From: JAFECT01 sp036501825
GTDB taxonomy: Bacteria > Pseudomonadota > Alphaproteobacteria > Caulobacterales > Caulobacteraceae
Assembly: GCA_036501825.1 (NCBI GenBank)
Contig: DASXZP010000005.1
Coordinates: forward strand, 107,831 to 171,830
Direction of reading: 5' to 3'
Length of the DNA stretch: 64,000 bases
In this document: in pieces, positions 49,066 to 58,232 of the stretch
Numbering within the stretch: position 1 is the first letter of the stretch
How the letters are laid out: each line of letters begins with the position of its first letter
Notes under the pieces: generated by a model
What the model was told of the DNA's origin: nothing
Seen by the model: only the letters and a program-made list of their open reading frames with translations
The model's database searches: none
Made by a program: the position numbers and the translations under genes

Positions 49066-49929
49066 ATGGCCGCGCGTTTTGAAGGCACCCAGGATTATGT
49101 TGCGACCGACGATCTGAAGATCGCGGTGAACGCCGCCGTGGCGTTGGAGCGGCCGTTGCTGGTCAAGGGCGAGCCGGGGACCGGCAAGACGGTCCTTGCC
49201 TATGAGATCGCCAGGGCCCTGGATGCGCCGCTGATCACCTGGCACGTGAAATCCACGACCAAAGCGCACCAGGGGCTCTATGAATACGACGCGGTGACGC
49301 GGCTGCGCGACAGCCAGCTCGGCGACGAGCGGGTGAAGGACGTGAAGAACTATATCCGCAAGGGCAAGCTGTGGGAGGCGTTCGAGGCGCCCAAGCGCCC
49401 GGTGCTTCTGATCGACGAGATCGACAAGGCCGACATCGAGTTCCCCAACGACCTGTTGCAGGAACTCGATCGCATGGAGTTCTACGTCTACGAAACCAAC
49501 GAGACGATCGCGGCCAAGGTGCGCCCGATCGTGCTGATCACCTCGAACAACGAAAAGGAACTGCCCGACGCCTTTTTGCGCCGGTGCTTCTTCCACTACA
49601 TCCGCTTCCCCGACGACGAGACCATGCGCGCCATCGTCGAGGTGCACTTCCCCGGCATCAAACAGCGGCTGGTCGCCGAGGCGCTGAAGATCTTCTACGA
49701 CATCCGCCAGGTCCCAGGCCTGAAGAAGAAGCCCTCGACGTCGGAGTTGCTCGACTGGCTGAAACTGCTGCTGGTCGAGGACATCGACGAACAGACCCTG
49801 CGCGAACGCGACCCCAAGAAACTGATCCCGCCCCTGCACGGGGCGCTGTTGAAGAACGAGCAGGACGTCCACCTGTTCGAACGCCTGGCCTTCCTGGCCC
49901 GCCGCGAAGGGTCCCGCCCGGGCGCCTGA
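49066..49929 (+). CDS. MoxR-family AAA+ ATPase
   Basis: The protein has 287 residues. Walker A is GEPGTGKTVLAYEIARAL, Walker B VLLIDEIDKAD, and sensor-1 is VLITSNNEKELPDAFLRRCF with the arginine finger. TKAHQGLYEYDAVTRLRDSQ is the MoxR-specific insert. Such ATPases normally act with a von Willebrand factor A (CoxE-like) partner, often the next gene; here the next gene is an unrelated secreted protein. An ACCCAGGAGATA ribosome site precedes the start. Confidence 0.93.
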   Translation: MAARFEGTQDYVATDDLKIAVNAAVALERPLLVKGEPGTGKTVLAYEIARALDAPLITWHVKSTTKAHQGLYEYDAVTRLRDSQLGDERVKDVKNYIRKGKLWEAFEAPKRPVLLIDEIDKADIEFPNDLLQELDRMEFYVYETNETIAAKVRPIVLITSNNEKELPDAFLRRCFFHYIRFPDDETMRAIVEVHFPGIKQRLVAEALKIFYDIRQVPGLKKKPSTSELLDWLKLLLVEDIDEQTLRERDPKKLIPPLHGALLKNEQDVHLFERLAFLARREGSRPGA

Positions 49930-49995
49930 TACACGCGCACGTTGCCAGACCCCGAACTCTGCGCTTAAGCTCGCGCAGAGACAGGGGGGGCTGTC

Positions 49996-51102
49996 ATGAC
50001 CATCAAGATCGCCGCAACCGCGGCCCTGACGGCTTTCGCCATCGCGACCGCCGCGCACGCGGCGCCGGCTTGCCACGACACCGGCGACGCCAATGTCACC
50101 GAGATGTCATTCAACGCCAAGGACCCGACCGTCACCAAGGGCCTGAACATTGCGCTGCAGCTCGCGCTCGAACCCGGGACCTTTCCCGCCGAAGACATCG
50201 CCAAGAACAAGGACGCCTGCCTGCGCGGCGAGTTTGTGGTCGGCAGCGAGCGTTGGCAGATCTGGGGCGACGACAAGGACACGCCGTCGCGCTGGGCGGT
50301 GAACGACCGGACCCAGCGCGTCGTCTTCCTGGCCATTGTTCCCGACCCGGCACAGGCGGCGGCCTGGTTCGATAAATATCAGAAGGACAACAATACACCG
50401 GCTCAGTTCAGCGACCGCCTGCTGGCGATCGTCGTTGCCGACGGTGACAGGCGCACCGTTTATCAATTCTCGCGCGTCATTCCGGACGACTATCACCTCT
50501 CGCGACGCATGAAAGCCGCGCTCACCGGGACCACGCCGCCAACGGCGACCATGGACATCAAGACAGGCGAGGTAAGCCTCGGCGTGCTCGACACCAACAG
50601 CTTGGCGGACATCAAGGCGTTCAAGGAGGCCGACGGAACCTATTTCTTCGCCCAGGCTGACGGTTCGGCGCGGCACCCGCCCTCCGGCCTCGATTGCCCA
50701 GCGCAGATCGGAGGTTTCGTCCGCAAAGAGATGCGGGTGATCAATCCCGCCGAGCACGGGCTCGACGTGTCCTGTCACTACTACGCGGAAAAGAGTTGGT
50801 TCTCAGTCTTCGACACGCGTTATCGCGGCAACACGCTGGACAAGGTGTTCAGCGACTATGTCCGCGACGGCCATGCGAACGCACCGGTCGATCACGATCT
50901 GCCGGCGCCCGGCGCGGTGAGCACGGCCCTCCCGATCAAATCCGCGTTCTGGCAAGCCACCGATGGCTCACGACAGGGCGTCTGGGTCGCGGCCCAAGGC
51001 GATTGGTACGTGGAGCTGCGGGTCACCTACGCGGCGGGGGATGAGGCCAAGGTAACCGCGTTCGTCCAGACGATGCTGGACCGCCTTGCGCGACCGTCCT
51101 GA
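49996..51102 (+). CDS. Secreted hypothetical protein
   Basis: The protein has 368 residues with a signal peptide (ATAALTAFAIATAAHA). Four to six cysteines in the mature chain (CHDTGDAN, KDACLRGEF, GLDCPAQIGG, DVSCHYYAEK) suggest periplasmic disulphides. The C-terminal part (GVWVAAQGDWYVELRVTYAA) looks like a beta-rich domain. No family is recognised. A GGGGGG run precedes the start. Confidence 0.7.
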   Translation: MTIKIAATAALTAFAIATAAHAAPACHDTGDANVTEMSFNAKDPTVTKGLNIALQLALEPGTFPAEDIAKNKDACLRGEFVVGSERWQIWGDDKDTPSRWAVNDRTQRVVFLAIVPDPAQAAAWFDKYQKDNNTPAQFSDRLLAIVVADGDRRTVYQFSRVIPDDYHLSRRMKAALTGTTPPTATMDIKTGEVSLGVLDTNSLADIKAFKEADGTYFFAQADGSARHPPSGLDCPAQIGGFVRKEMRVINPAEHGLDVSCHYYAEKSWFSVFDTRYRGNTLDKVFSDYVRDGHANAPVDHDLPAPGAVSTALPIKSAFWQATDGSRQGVWVAAQGDWYVELRVTYAAGDEAKVTAFVQTMLDRLARPS

Positions 51103-51223
51103 TGAACCCATGCGCCGAAATCCCCGGAGCGCCTTGGTTTCCGCGGGTTACCGCGATTTCACTGGCGCCTCGGGTGAACGCGGGTAAGGTTCAACCTTAG
51201 GACACTTCAGAGCCAGCCCCGGA

Positions 51224-52234
51224 ATGCGCAAACTCCTCCTCGCCGCCGTCTTCTCAACCGCCGCCCTCGCCGGCTGTGACGGGCACGGCCTCAAGATCAG
51301 CAAGCACCTCGACATCGACGACGATGACGACAAGGCGATGCGGGTGGTGACGCAGCTGGTCTGCCCCGATCACCAGGGGGATCTGACGCGGGTGCGCACG
51401 GCGCCCGACGGCGCCTCGTGCGACTACGCCGGGCCCCGCGGGTCGCAGGTTACGCTGAGCCTGGTCAAGGTGCAGTCGAACGAGGACCCGGCCGCCGTCC
51501 TGAAACCGTTCGAGAACCAGCTCGCGGCGCTGATGCCGACGGCCTTCGCCAAACTCGCCAAGGACGATGACGGCAAGACCGGCGCGCGCGCCGACGCCGA
51601 TCACGCCCAGGCGCTTGCCGACAAGGCCCAGAAAGCCGCCGACGACGCGGAAGCCCGCGCCGAGGCCGCCAGCGATCGCGCCCAGGACGCCGCTGAGCGC
51701 GCCGCCGACCGGGCGTCCGACGCCGCCGACAAGGCCTCCGATCACGCCGACGATGCGTCTGACAAGGCCGACGATGCGGGCGGCCGGCGCGACAGCGCCG
51801 ACGTGAAACTGCCCGGCCTGTCAGTGAAGAGCCACGGCGACAGCGCCAACGTGCGGCTGCCCGGTCTGCGCGTCGACGCCGACGACGGCGGCGCTCATAT
51901 CAACATCGCGGGCATCCACATCGACGCCGACGACGACAAGGGCGGCAAGAAGTCGGGCCGGGTGAACATCACCTCGGACAACAACGACGTCTCGATCCGC
52001 GCCGAGGACCACGCCGCCGAAATCCGCGCCAAGCACAACGGCAACGGCGTGCGCATGACCTACATCATCGCCAACGACGAGGGCGACGTCACCGGCTGGA
52101 AGACCGTCGGCTACGAAGCCCGCGGCCCCCGCGGCGGCCCGATCGTCATCGCCGTGGTCAAGAGCAAAGACCGCCACGAAGACCCGATCTTCCGCTGGGC
52201 CAAAGACCTGGTGAAGAAGAACGTCGAACCGTAG
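51224..52234 (+). CDS. Lipoprotein with Ala/Asp-rich helical repeats
   Basis: The protein has 336 residues. The lipobox is ALAGC. Residues about 110-190 form an Ala/Asp/Lys repeat with a spacing of seven (DKAQKAADDAEARAEAASD, DRASDAADKASDHADDASD), a probable coiled coil like Lpp-type spacers. Two copies of a KLPGL-type motif follow (DVKLPGLSV, NVRLPGLRV), then DADDGG/DADDDKG acidic loops. The C-terminal region (GDVTGWKTVGYEARGPRGG) looks like a small globular domain. The function is unknown; it probably spans or decorates the periplasm. Confidence 0.75.
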   Translation: MRKLLLAAVFSTAALAGCDGHGLKISKHLDIDDDDDKAMRVVTQLVCPDHQGDLTRVRTAPDGASCDYAGPRGSQVTLSLVKVQSNEDPAAVLKPFENQLAALMPTAFAKLAKDDDGKTGARADADHAQALADKAQKAADDAEARAEAASDRAQDAAERAADRASDAADKASDHADDASDKADDAGGRRDSADVKLPGLSVKSHGDSANVRLPGLRVDADDGGAHINIAGIHIDADDDKGGKKSGRVNITSDNNDVSIRAEDHAAEIRAKHNGNGVRMTYIIANDEGDVTGWKTVGYEARGPRGGPIVIAVVKSKDRHEDPIFRWAKDLVKKNVEP

Positions 52235-52260
52235 GGCTCACCTCCCCAATATTCATCCGT

Positions 52261-52286
52261 CACCCCCGGACTTGTTCCGGGGGCCC
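52261..52286. repeat. Extragenic palindrome of the CCCCGGACTTGTTCCGGGG type
   Basis: CCCCCGGA and TCCGGGGG flank CTTGT, giving an 8-bp stem with a 5-base loop. This hairpin type is scattered between genes in many alphaproteobacteria. The rest of the 52235-52440 gap shows nothing I can assign. Confidence 0.7.
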
Positions 52287-52440
52287 ATCGTTCCGCAAGC
52301 TCCAGAGGGTTGCGCGAGTGCTCTGCACGAGCCTTCACTCCATTTCGGGCCGTGTGCTGGTTCGCACGGAGCGCTCACTCAACGCCTCGTGTGTTCCCCA
52401 AGCTGGACCAGCGAGCGAGCTATCAAGGAAGTTGCAGCAT

Positions 52441-53070
52441 CTAAAGAGCCGAAAACCCCAAGGTGAACCAGTTCGCTCGCATCGGCTTGACGTTCACGGT
52501 GATGATCAGCCGCGCATCGTGTCGTTCTGGAGCCACAGACGTCGGCTCAAGTAGCTCGTCGGTCTCCACCGCGACGTTGGATATAAGCCGGTCATCGCTG
52601 AGCAATACGTAAACTGGTTGATTTGCCTCCGGTTCGGGAAGGCCAGCGCCGCTCGTCGGTATGGCTAGGGCGTCAAACAGCGTCTTCAGGCGCCCATCGA
52701 TGTCGCCGACGTTCAGCAGGTTCCCGCGGCTACCGGGCCGCAAAAAAAGTATATCCAAGCCGCAAGTTAGGTTCATGTCTTCGCCGACCAGCGGCAGCCA
52801 ATGACGGCCATGGGACTGATAATTGGCCGCGACCACTTCCGGGTACGTCCTTTCCTTTGCCCAGTTCGAATTCTTGAGCGTGTGGCCGGAAACTGCAGCC
52901 GCATAGTTGGGAAACCTGTAGCCCCCCAATTGACTCAGCCACGCGCTAGTTCCCCAGAGTCGCTTTAGCTGAGGGTGAAGCTTTGACCGGATTTCGTGCT
53001 TGTGGGCGGCGCGCGAGTTCTCCCGGCTGGCGCCGAGCAATTGCCCTTCATAGGTCAGCCGGAATTGCAA
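52441..53070 (-). CDS. RusA-like fold protein on an AT-richer islet
   Basis: The protein has 209 residues from a TTG at 53070 with GGAGG five bases upstream; the GTG at 53091 is an alternative. LQFRLTYEGQLLGAS opens the chain, and VGDIDGRLKTLFDALAIP followed by VYVLLSDDRLISNVAVETDE resembles the acidic DxDN...K...DAL...DD pattern of RusA Holliday-junction resolvases, with the usual Asn changed to Gly. DNA is visibly AT-richer than its neighbours and codon use differs, which suggests horizontal transfer. Nuclease activity is unproven. Confidence 0.6.
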   Translation of the reverse strand: MQFRLTYEGQLLGASRENSRAAHKHEIRSKLHPQLKRLWGTSAWLSQLGGYRFPNYAAAVSGHTLKNSNWAKERTYPEVVAANYQSHGRHWLPLVGEDMNLTCGLDILFLRPGSRGNLLNVGDIDGRLKTLFDALAIPTSGAGLPEPEANQPVYVLLSDDRLISNVAVETDELLEPTSVAPERHDARLIITVNVKPMRANWFTLGFSAL

Positions 53071-53166
53071 CGCCCCCTCCGCGAAACCCACCTGCGGTAT
53101 GGAAGTTTAACACCTCGGGACAGCTCTGGGGAGCTAGAACGGGCGAGGGAAACGGGACCCCGCCCC

Positions 53167-53529
53167 CTACACCGCCTGCACGTCCGTAACCTTGTACGTC
53201 AGCAGGCGCCCGTCTTCGTCGGCGATGGCGACGTATTCGCCGGTGGCGAATTTGTGGTGGCCGAGTTTGTAGACCGGTTCGTCGTCGGTTTCGCCGTAGT
53301 CGAAGAACCACTGCTCGCCGCGGCGCGCCAGCTTGCCTTCCTGGGCGTCCTCGTCGGGGGCGAAGCGGCGCACGGTCCAGCTCTTCTTTTCGCGCTTGTA
53401 TTCGTTCTCGTCGATCAGGCCGTCGTCGGTCAGGGGCGCCACCAGCGTATAGCCGCGATGGTCGTCGCCCTCGGCAAACTCGGTGCCGGGGTTGCGCGCG
53501 AGACGCATGACGATACGGGAAGGGGACAT
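53167..53529 (-). CDS. Small soluble hypothetical protein
   Basis: The protein has 120 residues. It begins SPSRIVMRLARNPGTEFAEG and is rich in charged residues and tyrosine, with a beta-rich profile (GYTLVAPLTDDGLID, WTVRRFAPDEDAQEGKL, FFDYGETDDEPVYKLGHHKF). There is no signal or membrane segment. Related hypothetical proteins are common in alphaproteobacteria, but I cannot name a domain. It lies 19 bp after the universal stress gene on the same strand and is probably cotranscribed. Confidence 0.75.
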   Translation of the reverse strand: MSPSRIVMRLARNPGTEFAEGDDHRGYTLVAPLTDDGLIDENEYKREKKSWTVRRFAPDEDAQEGKLARRGEQWFFDYGETDDEPVYKLGHHKFATGEYVAIADEDGRLLTYKVTDVQAV

Positions 53530-53548
53530 GAAGCGCCTCCGAAGGGCT

Positions 53549-54415
53549 CTAGTGTGCCAGGAAAAGCGACGGGCCGTCGCCGTGCAACAGGGCGCGCGTG
53601 GCGCCGCCGAAAATGAACTCGCGCAATCGCGTGCGTCCGAACGCGCCGGCCACCAGCAGGCCCGCGCCCTCGCGCTCGGCGGCGGCGATCAGCGCCGCGC
53701 CCATGTCGGACACCAGATCCATCGGCCGGACCTCGGCCGCGACGCCGCGCGACGCGTAGTAGGATTGCAGATCGTCGAGGCCGCAGACCTGGTCCGACGC
53801 CAGGGCGCCGGTGATCACCACCTTGCTGGCGTGACGCAGCAACGGCACGGCCCTGCGCGCCGCGCGGCTGGCGGGATCGCCGCCGTTCCACGCCACCACC
53901 GCGATGCCCGAAGGATAGAGGTCGCCGCGCGCCACCAGGGTCGCGGCGCGTTCCTCCATCAAGACCAGTTCGAAAATCTCCGCGAGCGGGCCCTTGCCCT
54001 GCGCCGCCTCCGAGCCGAACACCACCAGGTCGGCGAGACGGCATTCCACCGCCATGGCGCGCCACACCGGCGTCTTCAGCGCGATGAATTTCTTGTTCGC
54101 GTACCCCTCGCGTTCGCAGGCGGCGCGCGCGGCGCGTTCCCCCTCGACGCCGGCCTCGCGCAGAGTCTCGACCGTATTGGCCTGGACCCCGCCGATGAAG
54201 CCCTCGGTCAGCCAGGGCGTCAGCTCCGACGGGTCGGGCGGGGTGTAGGCGATGCGCAGCTCAGCCTCGTGCCGGCGCGCCACCGCCGCCCCGGCCGCGA
54301 TCGCCGCCCCGTCACGCTCGCCGCCGGCCACGGGAACCACGATGCGGCCCCAGTCACTGGCGGACTTGGGGCTGACCGCCCTGTCGCTGGCAGACTTGAT
54401 CGCGTCCGACGGCAT
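53549..54415 (-). CDS. Universal stress protein (UspA family, tandem-domain length)
   Basis: The protein has 288 residues from ATG 54415 (GGAAG upstream). IVVPVAGGERDGAAIAAGAA starts the first Usp fold. The second ends with AGLLVAGAFGRTRLREFIFG and GATRALL, the G-x2-G-x9-G(S/T) ATP-binding signature. The length fits two Usp domains, with the first degenerate. It probably acts in general or redox stress. The start lies back-to-back with the HD hydrolase gene, about 86 bp apart. Confidence 0.85.
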   Translation of the reverse strand: MPSDAIKSASDRAVSPKSASDWGRIVVPVAGGERDGAAIAAGAAVARRHEAELRIAYTPPDPSELTPWLTEGFIGGVQANTVETLREAGVEGERAARAACEREGYANKKFIALKTPVWRAMAVECRLADLVVFGSEAAQGKGPLAEIFELVLMEERAATLVARGDLYPSGIAVVAWNGGDPASRAARRAVPLLRHASKVVITGALASDQVCGLDDLQSYYASRGVAAEVRPMDLVSDMGAALIAAAEREGAGLLVAGAFGRTRLREFIFGGATRALLHGDGPSLFLAH

Positions 54416-54501
54416 TGATCTTCCACGCCCCTCGCTTATGACGCTCAAACTCACGCTTGGACCAACGGCACTGGAGCCAAGCTAAACTGGGGAACGAACC
54501 G

Positions 54502-55161
54502 GTGGCGAAAAGGCTGCAATCCCCCGGAAAAGCCAAGGAAAGCCCGCGCGCCTGGCAGCGGATGCTCTCGGGGCGCAGGCTCGACCTGCTGGACCCCTCG
54601 CCGCTGGATATCGAGCTGGAGGATATAGCCCACGGCCTGGCCCGTGTCGCGCGCTGGAACGGCCAGACCACCGGCCCCCACGCCTTCTCGGTGGCCCAGC
54701 ACTCGCTGGTGGTCGAGGACCTGGCCGCCCACCTGTCGCCGGGCCTGGCCCCCATGTGGCGGCTGGCGGCCCTGCTGCACGACGCGCCCGAGTATGTGAT
54801 CGGGGACATGATCTCGCCGTTCAAGGCGGCGCTGGGCTTCGACTATCGCAAGTTCGAAGACCGGCTGGAGGCGGCGATCCACGTGCGCTTCGGCCTGCCG
54901 CCCAAGACGCCGGCGGCGGTGAAGGTGCTGATCAAGCGCGCGGACCAGGCCTCGGCCTTTCTGGAGGCGACCCAGCTCGCGGGCTTCGGCTGGGAGGAAT
55001 CGCTCAAGCTGTTCGGCGAGCCCCTGCCCGGCTTCGTACTGAAGATCGAACCGCTCGCCGCCGAGATCGCCCAGGCGCGCTACCTCGAGCGCTGCCATAC
55101 CCTGATGCAGGCCACCGGCGCCGAGACGCCGGCGGACCCGGCGGCCTTCGACACCGAATGA
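54502..55161 (+). CDS. HD-domain phosphohydrolase (YfbR-like)
   Basis: The protein has 219 residues from GTG 54502. The HD metal site is seen in GPHAFSVAQHSLVVEDL (first His), AALLHDAPEYVIGDM (His-Asp) and the later RADQASAFLEA (Asp). This matches YfbR-type 5'-deoxynucleotidases and related phosphohydrolases. The stop overlaps the ATG of the NadQ-like gene (ATGA), so the two are coupled; a nucleotide substrate connected to NAD turnover is plausible. Confidence 0.85.
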   Translation: MAKRLQSPGKAKESPRAWQRMLSGRRLDLLDPSPLDIELEDIAHGLARVARWNGQTTGPHAFSVAQHSLVVEDLAAHLSPGLAPMWRLAALLHDAPEYVIGDMISPFKAALGFDYRKFEDRLEAAIHVRFGLPPKTPAAVKVLIKRADQASAFLEATQLAGFGWEESLKLFGEPLPGFVLKIEPLAAEIAQARYLERCHTLMQATGAETPADPAAFDTE

Positions 55162-56147
55162 AGTCAGCTTCGAATAATCCCGGTCTGGTCATCGGCCTGT
55201 CGGCGGTGGTGGTCGGCGTGCGCGACGCGGAGGCGGTGGTGCTGACCGTGCGCCCGCCCGACGCTGAGATGCCGGGCCTGCCCTTCGGCCCGTTCGATCC
55301 GGCGGCGACGCGCACCTTCGAACTCGCGCTGCGCGCCTTCGTGACCGAACAGACCGGCTTCGACCTGGGCTGGGTGGAACAGCTCTACACCTTCGGCGAT
55401 CGCGGCCGCGACGCACCGCTGGCCGACGTGGGCGCAGGCCAGGCGCGGGTAGTGTCAGTGGGTTATCTCGCGCTCGCTGCCTCGGCCGACGAGACGCGCG
55501 CGCCGGATACCGCCTGGGCGCCCTGGTCGCGGTTCTTTCCGTGGGAGGATTGGCGGGGCGGCCGGCCCGCTGCGCTGGACCGTCTGATCGCGCCGGCGCT
55601 CGACCATTGGATCAGCGAGACGCGCGGCGCCGCGTCCGAAGCGCGCGCGGCGCGGGCGCGGCAACTGTTCGCGCTCGACGGCGCGCCGTGGAAGGAAGAG
55701 CGCGTGCTCGAGCGCTATGAGCTGCTCTACGAAGCGGGTCTCGCCTTCGAAGCCGGGCGCGACCGGGCGCTGACCGCGGGTCGCGCGGCGCCCGCGATCG
55801 ACCGCTTCGATCCGGCGTTGGGCGAGCCGATGATCTCCGACCACCGGCGCATTCTCGCGACCGGGCTCGGCCGTCTGCGCGGCAAGCTGCGTTATCGCCC
55901 GGTGGTGTTCGAACTGACGCCGCCGGAGTTCACCCTGTCGGCGCTGCAGCGGACGGTGGAGGCGATCACCGGCGTGCGCCTGCACAAACAGAACTTTCGC
56001 CGCGCGCTGGAACGCACCGACCTGGTGGAGCCGCTCGGGCGCCTGGAACTCGAAACCGGCGGACGTCCCGCCGAGCTCTACCGTTTCGCCCGCGAGCGCG
56101 CGGCCGCCCAGCCGGCCATCGGCCTGAACCTCCCCACGCTGCGCTGA
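55158..56147 (+). CDS. nadQ: NadQ/NrtR-like NAD regulator (COG4111; degenerate Nudix plus winged helix)
   Basis: The protein has 329 residues. The N-terminal Nudix-like domain keeps FELALRAFVTEQTGFDLG and VEQLYTFGDRGRD but lacks the full catalytic REUxEE box, as expected for a ligand sensor. The C-terminal domain (YRPVVFELTPPEFTLSALQR, VRLHKQNFRRALERTDLVEP) is the winged-helix seen in NrtR/COG4111 regulators. In alphaproteobacteria such proteins are predicted to repress NAD synthesis genes. It overlaps the HD gene by 4 bp. No nad gene is in the window. Confidence 0.8.
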   Translation: MKSASNNPGLVIGLSAVVVGVRDAEAVVLTVRPPDAEMPGLPFGPFDPAATRTFELALRAFVTEQTGFDLGWVEQLYTFGDRGRDAPLADVGAGQARVVSVGYLALAASADETRAPDTAWAPWSRFFPWEDWRGGRPAALDRLIAPALDHWISETRGAASEARAARARQLFALDGAPWKEERVLERYELLYEAGLAFEAGRDRALTAGRAAPAIDRFDPALGEPMISDHRRILATGLGRLRGKLRYRPVVFELTPPEFTLSALQRTVEAITGVRLHKQNFRRALERTDLVEPLGRLELETGGRPAELYRFARERAAAQPAIGLNLPTLR

Positions 56148-56340
56148 CGAAAACCTACCCCTCATTAGGGCGCCAAGCTTTAGCATAAATCCGCGTCAAC
56201 GTTAAAAGCACAGTCACTTCAACATGTCGCGGCCGACAAAAATGGCGAGTTTAGCTATGCCGCCTTGCCGCAGAAAATCCGCCGGGGCAGATTGCGCGAA
56301 CGTTCGAACGAACGACGGAATTATCTGGAGGGACACCGCG

Positions 56341-57432
56341 ATGACTCGTTTTGGTAGCGTCTCGAAATCTTTGTTTGTGTCGATCGGATTTTTCTTTGCA
56401 ACGGGCGTCGCCAACGCCGGTCAGATGGTCGCGATCACGGAAGTTCCCAATAGCGTACAATTCTCGACATCGCCGCTCGGCCTGAACGACAGCGGCATGA
56501 TCACCGGCTCCTACGTCGGAAGCGACGGGCACCAGCACGGCTTCGTCGGACAGGCCAACGGGCCATACACGCTGTTTGATGCCGGCGTGAACGCGAACGG
56601 CACCGAGCCGCGCGCGATCAGCAACACGGGCTGGATCACCGGCCTCGGCAACGCCGATTCCATCGACCCGGTGAACATGGGCACCATGTTCGAAGCGACT
56701 CCGGCGCTCACCATCATGCCGATCAACAAGAACGGCGTGCAGTTGCTCGGCATCCCGCAGGGCTTCAACGCCTCCAACGTCTTCGTGGGCGGTTACTATC
56801 CTGGCGGCTCGCCGGCCTCGGCGGTCAACGGCTTCTACGGCTTCAACGGACAGTGGACTTCGGATTTGGCGCTGCCCTTCCCGACGATTCAGGTTCGGGC
56901 CCGCGCGATCAACAACAGCGGGACGGTCGTCGGCCTGTTCTTCACCGCCAGCTCCACCGGGACCAGCGGCTTCATCATGAAGAACGGCACGGTCACGGTG
57001 ATCAACTATCCGGACCCCACCCAGACCGGCACGAACCTCGAAGGAATCAATGACCAGGGCGTGATGACCGGCTCGTACAGCGACGCGAGCGGCAATTCGC
57101 ACTCGTTCCTGTTGGCCGCCGATATGACGACCTTCACCCTGATCGAGCCCGCGGGTTCGGTCGACAACCAGGCGTGGGCGATCAACAAGGACGGCGAAGT
57201 GGCGATCAGCTCCGACGTCGGGCCGTTCATCTATTGCTCGAAGAACGGCCAGGGCCACTGCAAGAACGGCAAGGCGAAGTTTGCCTCCGAGGTGACGGTC
57301 CGCGGCGCGCCGCGAACGTTTGCCTGCCTCAACGGCTGTCGCAGCGGCGTGGTGACGAATCGTGGGTTCGCCGTTCGCGCGCCCGTGCAGCACATCGACC
57401 TGCGCGCGAAGCCGTTCAAGCGCCCTCAGTAG
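56341..57432 (+). CDS. HAF-repeat secreted protein
   Basis: The protein has 363 residues with a signal peptide (FVSIGFFFATGVANA) and a strong GGAGG eleven bases before the ATG. The mature chain is built of repeats of the form IN(N/D)xGxxxGxYxDxxGxxHxF: LNDSGMITGSYVGSDG, INNSGTVVGLFFTAS, INDQGVMTGSYSDASGNSHS, matching the HAF extracellular repeat family, likely a beta-propeller-like fold. The function is unknown; surface or periplasmic location is likely. A strong terminator follows. Confidence 0.82.
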   Translation: MTRFGSVSKSLFVSIGFFFATGVANAGQMVAITEVPNSVQFSTSPLGLNDSGMITGSYVGSDGHQHGFVGQANGPYTLFDAGVNANGTEPRAISNTGWITGLGNADSIDPVNMGTMFEATPALTIMPINKNGVQLLGIPQGFNASNVFVGGYYPGGSPASAVNGFYGFNGQWTSDLALPFPTIQVRARAINNSGTVVGLFFTASSTGTSGFIMKNGTVTVINYPDPTQTGTNLEGINDQGVMTGSYSDASGNSHSFLLAADMTTFTLIEPAGSVDNQAWAINKDGEVAISSDVGPFIYCSKNGQGHCKNGKAKFASEVTVRGAPRTFACLNGCRSGVVTNRGFAVRAPVQHIDLRAKPFKRPQ

Positions 57433-57451
57433 AAGAGAGCACGGCCTGAGA

Positions 57452-57487
57452 AAGAGGCGCGCGGCTCACGCCGCGCGCCTCTTTTTT
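57452..57487. terminator. Strong hairpin terminator between convergent genes
   Basis: A perfect 12-bp stem (GAGGCGCGCGGC and its complement at 57470-57481), loop TCAC, then T6 on the plus strand. On the minus strand the stem ends in TCTTT, so it probably serves both the HAF gene and the barrel gene. Confidence 0.9.
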
Positions 57488-57508
57488 GCAGGATCGATCA
57501 GGCTTGGA

Positions 57509-58057
57509 TCAGAACTTGTGGACCCAGTTGATGCCCCAGGTGTTGGCGTCGGGCACCGCGTGGCTGATCGTGTTGACGCGCGTGTAGTCGACACGCACGC
57601 CGTCCCTGTCGGTGACGAAGTACTGGCCGCCGACGCCGTAGTTCCAGCTGCCGGTGCTTTCGTGACCCGACGCGGAGCCGCCGAAGTGGAAGTCCTCGTT
57701 GCCGTAGCCGGCGCGGACGAGCAGGTCGAGCTTGGGACTGACCGGCAGATAGCCGACCGCATAAATGGCTTCTTCGTCGTTGAGGCGCACATTGGCGCCG
57801 CCGCCGACGCTGGAGCTGTTCACGCCGGCCGCGACTTCGCCTTCAGCGCCGAGATAGCGGCCGAAGCGGGCGCCCAGGCGGGCGTCGATGGCGGAGAGAT
57901 CGGCATGATCGGCGTCGACGCCGGTGTAGCCGAGGTTGCCGTACCAGGTGATGGCGCCCGGCGCGTTCGCGGCGACGTCCTGCGCGAGCGCAGGCGCAGC
58001 GAAGCCCGCGATGGCCAGGGTTGCAGCGGATGCGGCAGCGATGAGAGCGAGTTTCAA
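57509..58057 (-). CDS. Small outer-membrane beta-barrel protein, copy 1
   Basis: The protein has 182 residues with a signal peptide ending ALA-QD. The mature chain alternates polar and hydrophobic residues (ITWYGNLGYTGVD, DARLGARFGRYLGAEGEVAAG, LDLLVRAGYGNEDFHF) and ends in Trp-Val-His-Lys-Phe, the C-terminal Phe typical of outer-membrane barrels. It resembles the OmpA-like eight-strand barrel class. It is a paralogue of 59638-60162. A GAGT-rich leader with AAGGAG precedes the ATG. Confidence 0.85.
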   Translation of the reverse strand: MKLALIAAASAATLAIAGFAAPALAQDVAANAPGAITWYGNLGYTGVDADHADLSAIDARLGARFGRYLGAEGEVAAGVNSSSVGGGANVRLNDEEAIYAVGYLPVSPKLDLLVRAGYGNEDFHFGGSASGHESTGSWNYGVGGQYFVTDRDGVRVDYTRVNTISHAVPDANTWGINWVHKF

Positions 58058-58232
58058 AGCAGTACTCCTTGAGTGGGGGTTGCGTTTCTTGGCCCCTCAG
58101 CCCGGCGGTCTTTGACCAGCGGCGTCGGGCGCAGACGGGGCCGTACAAAGGCGAAAGCTGGGCGGTGTGTCGCGCGAACATGACAGCGTGGTAATGCTGC
58201 CGTGGTCCCGTTCGTCCTGCCCGGAGCGCCCA

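Noticed and set aside
52235..52440. A small gene in the gap after the Ala/Asp lipoprotein
   Set aside because: Frames there have no ribosome site or recognisable composition, and the region contains an extragenic palindrome.
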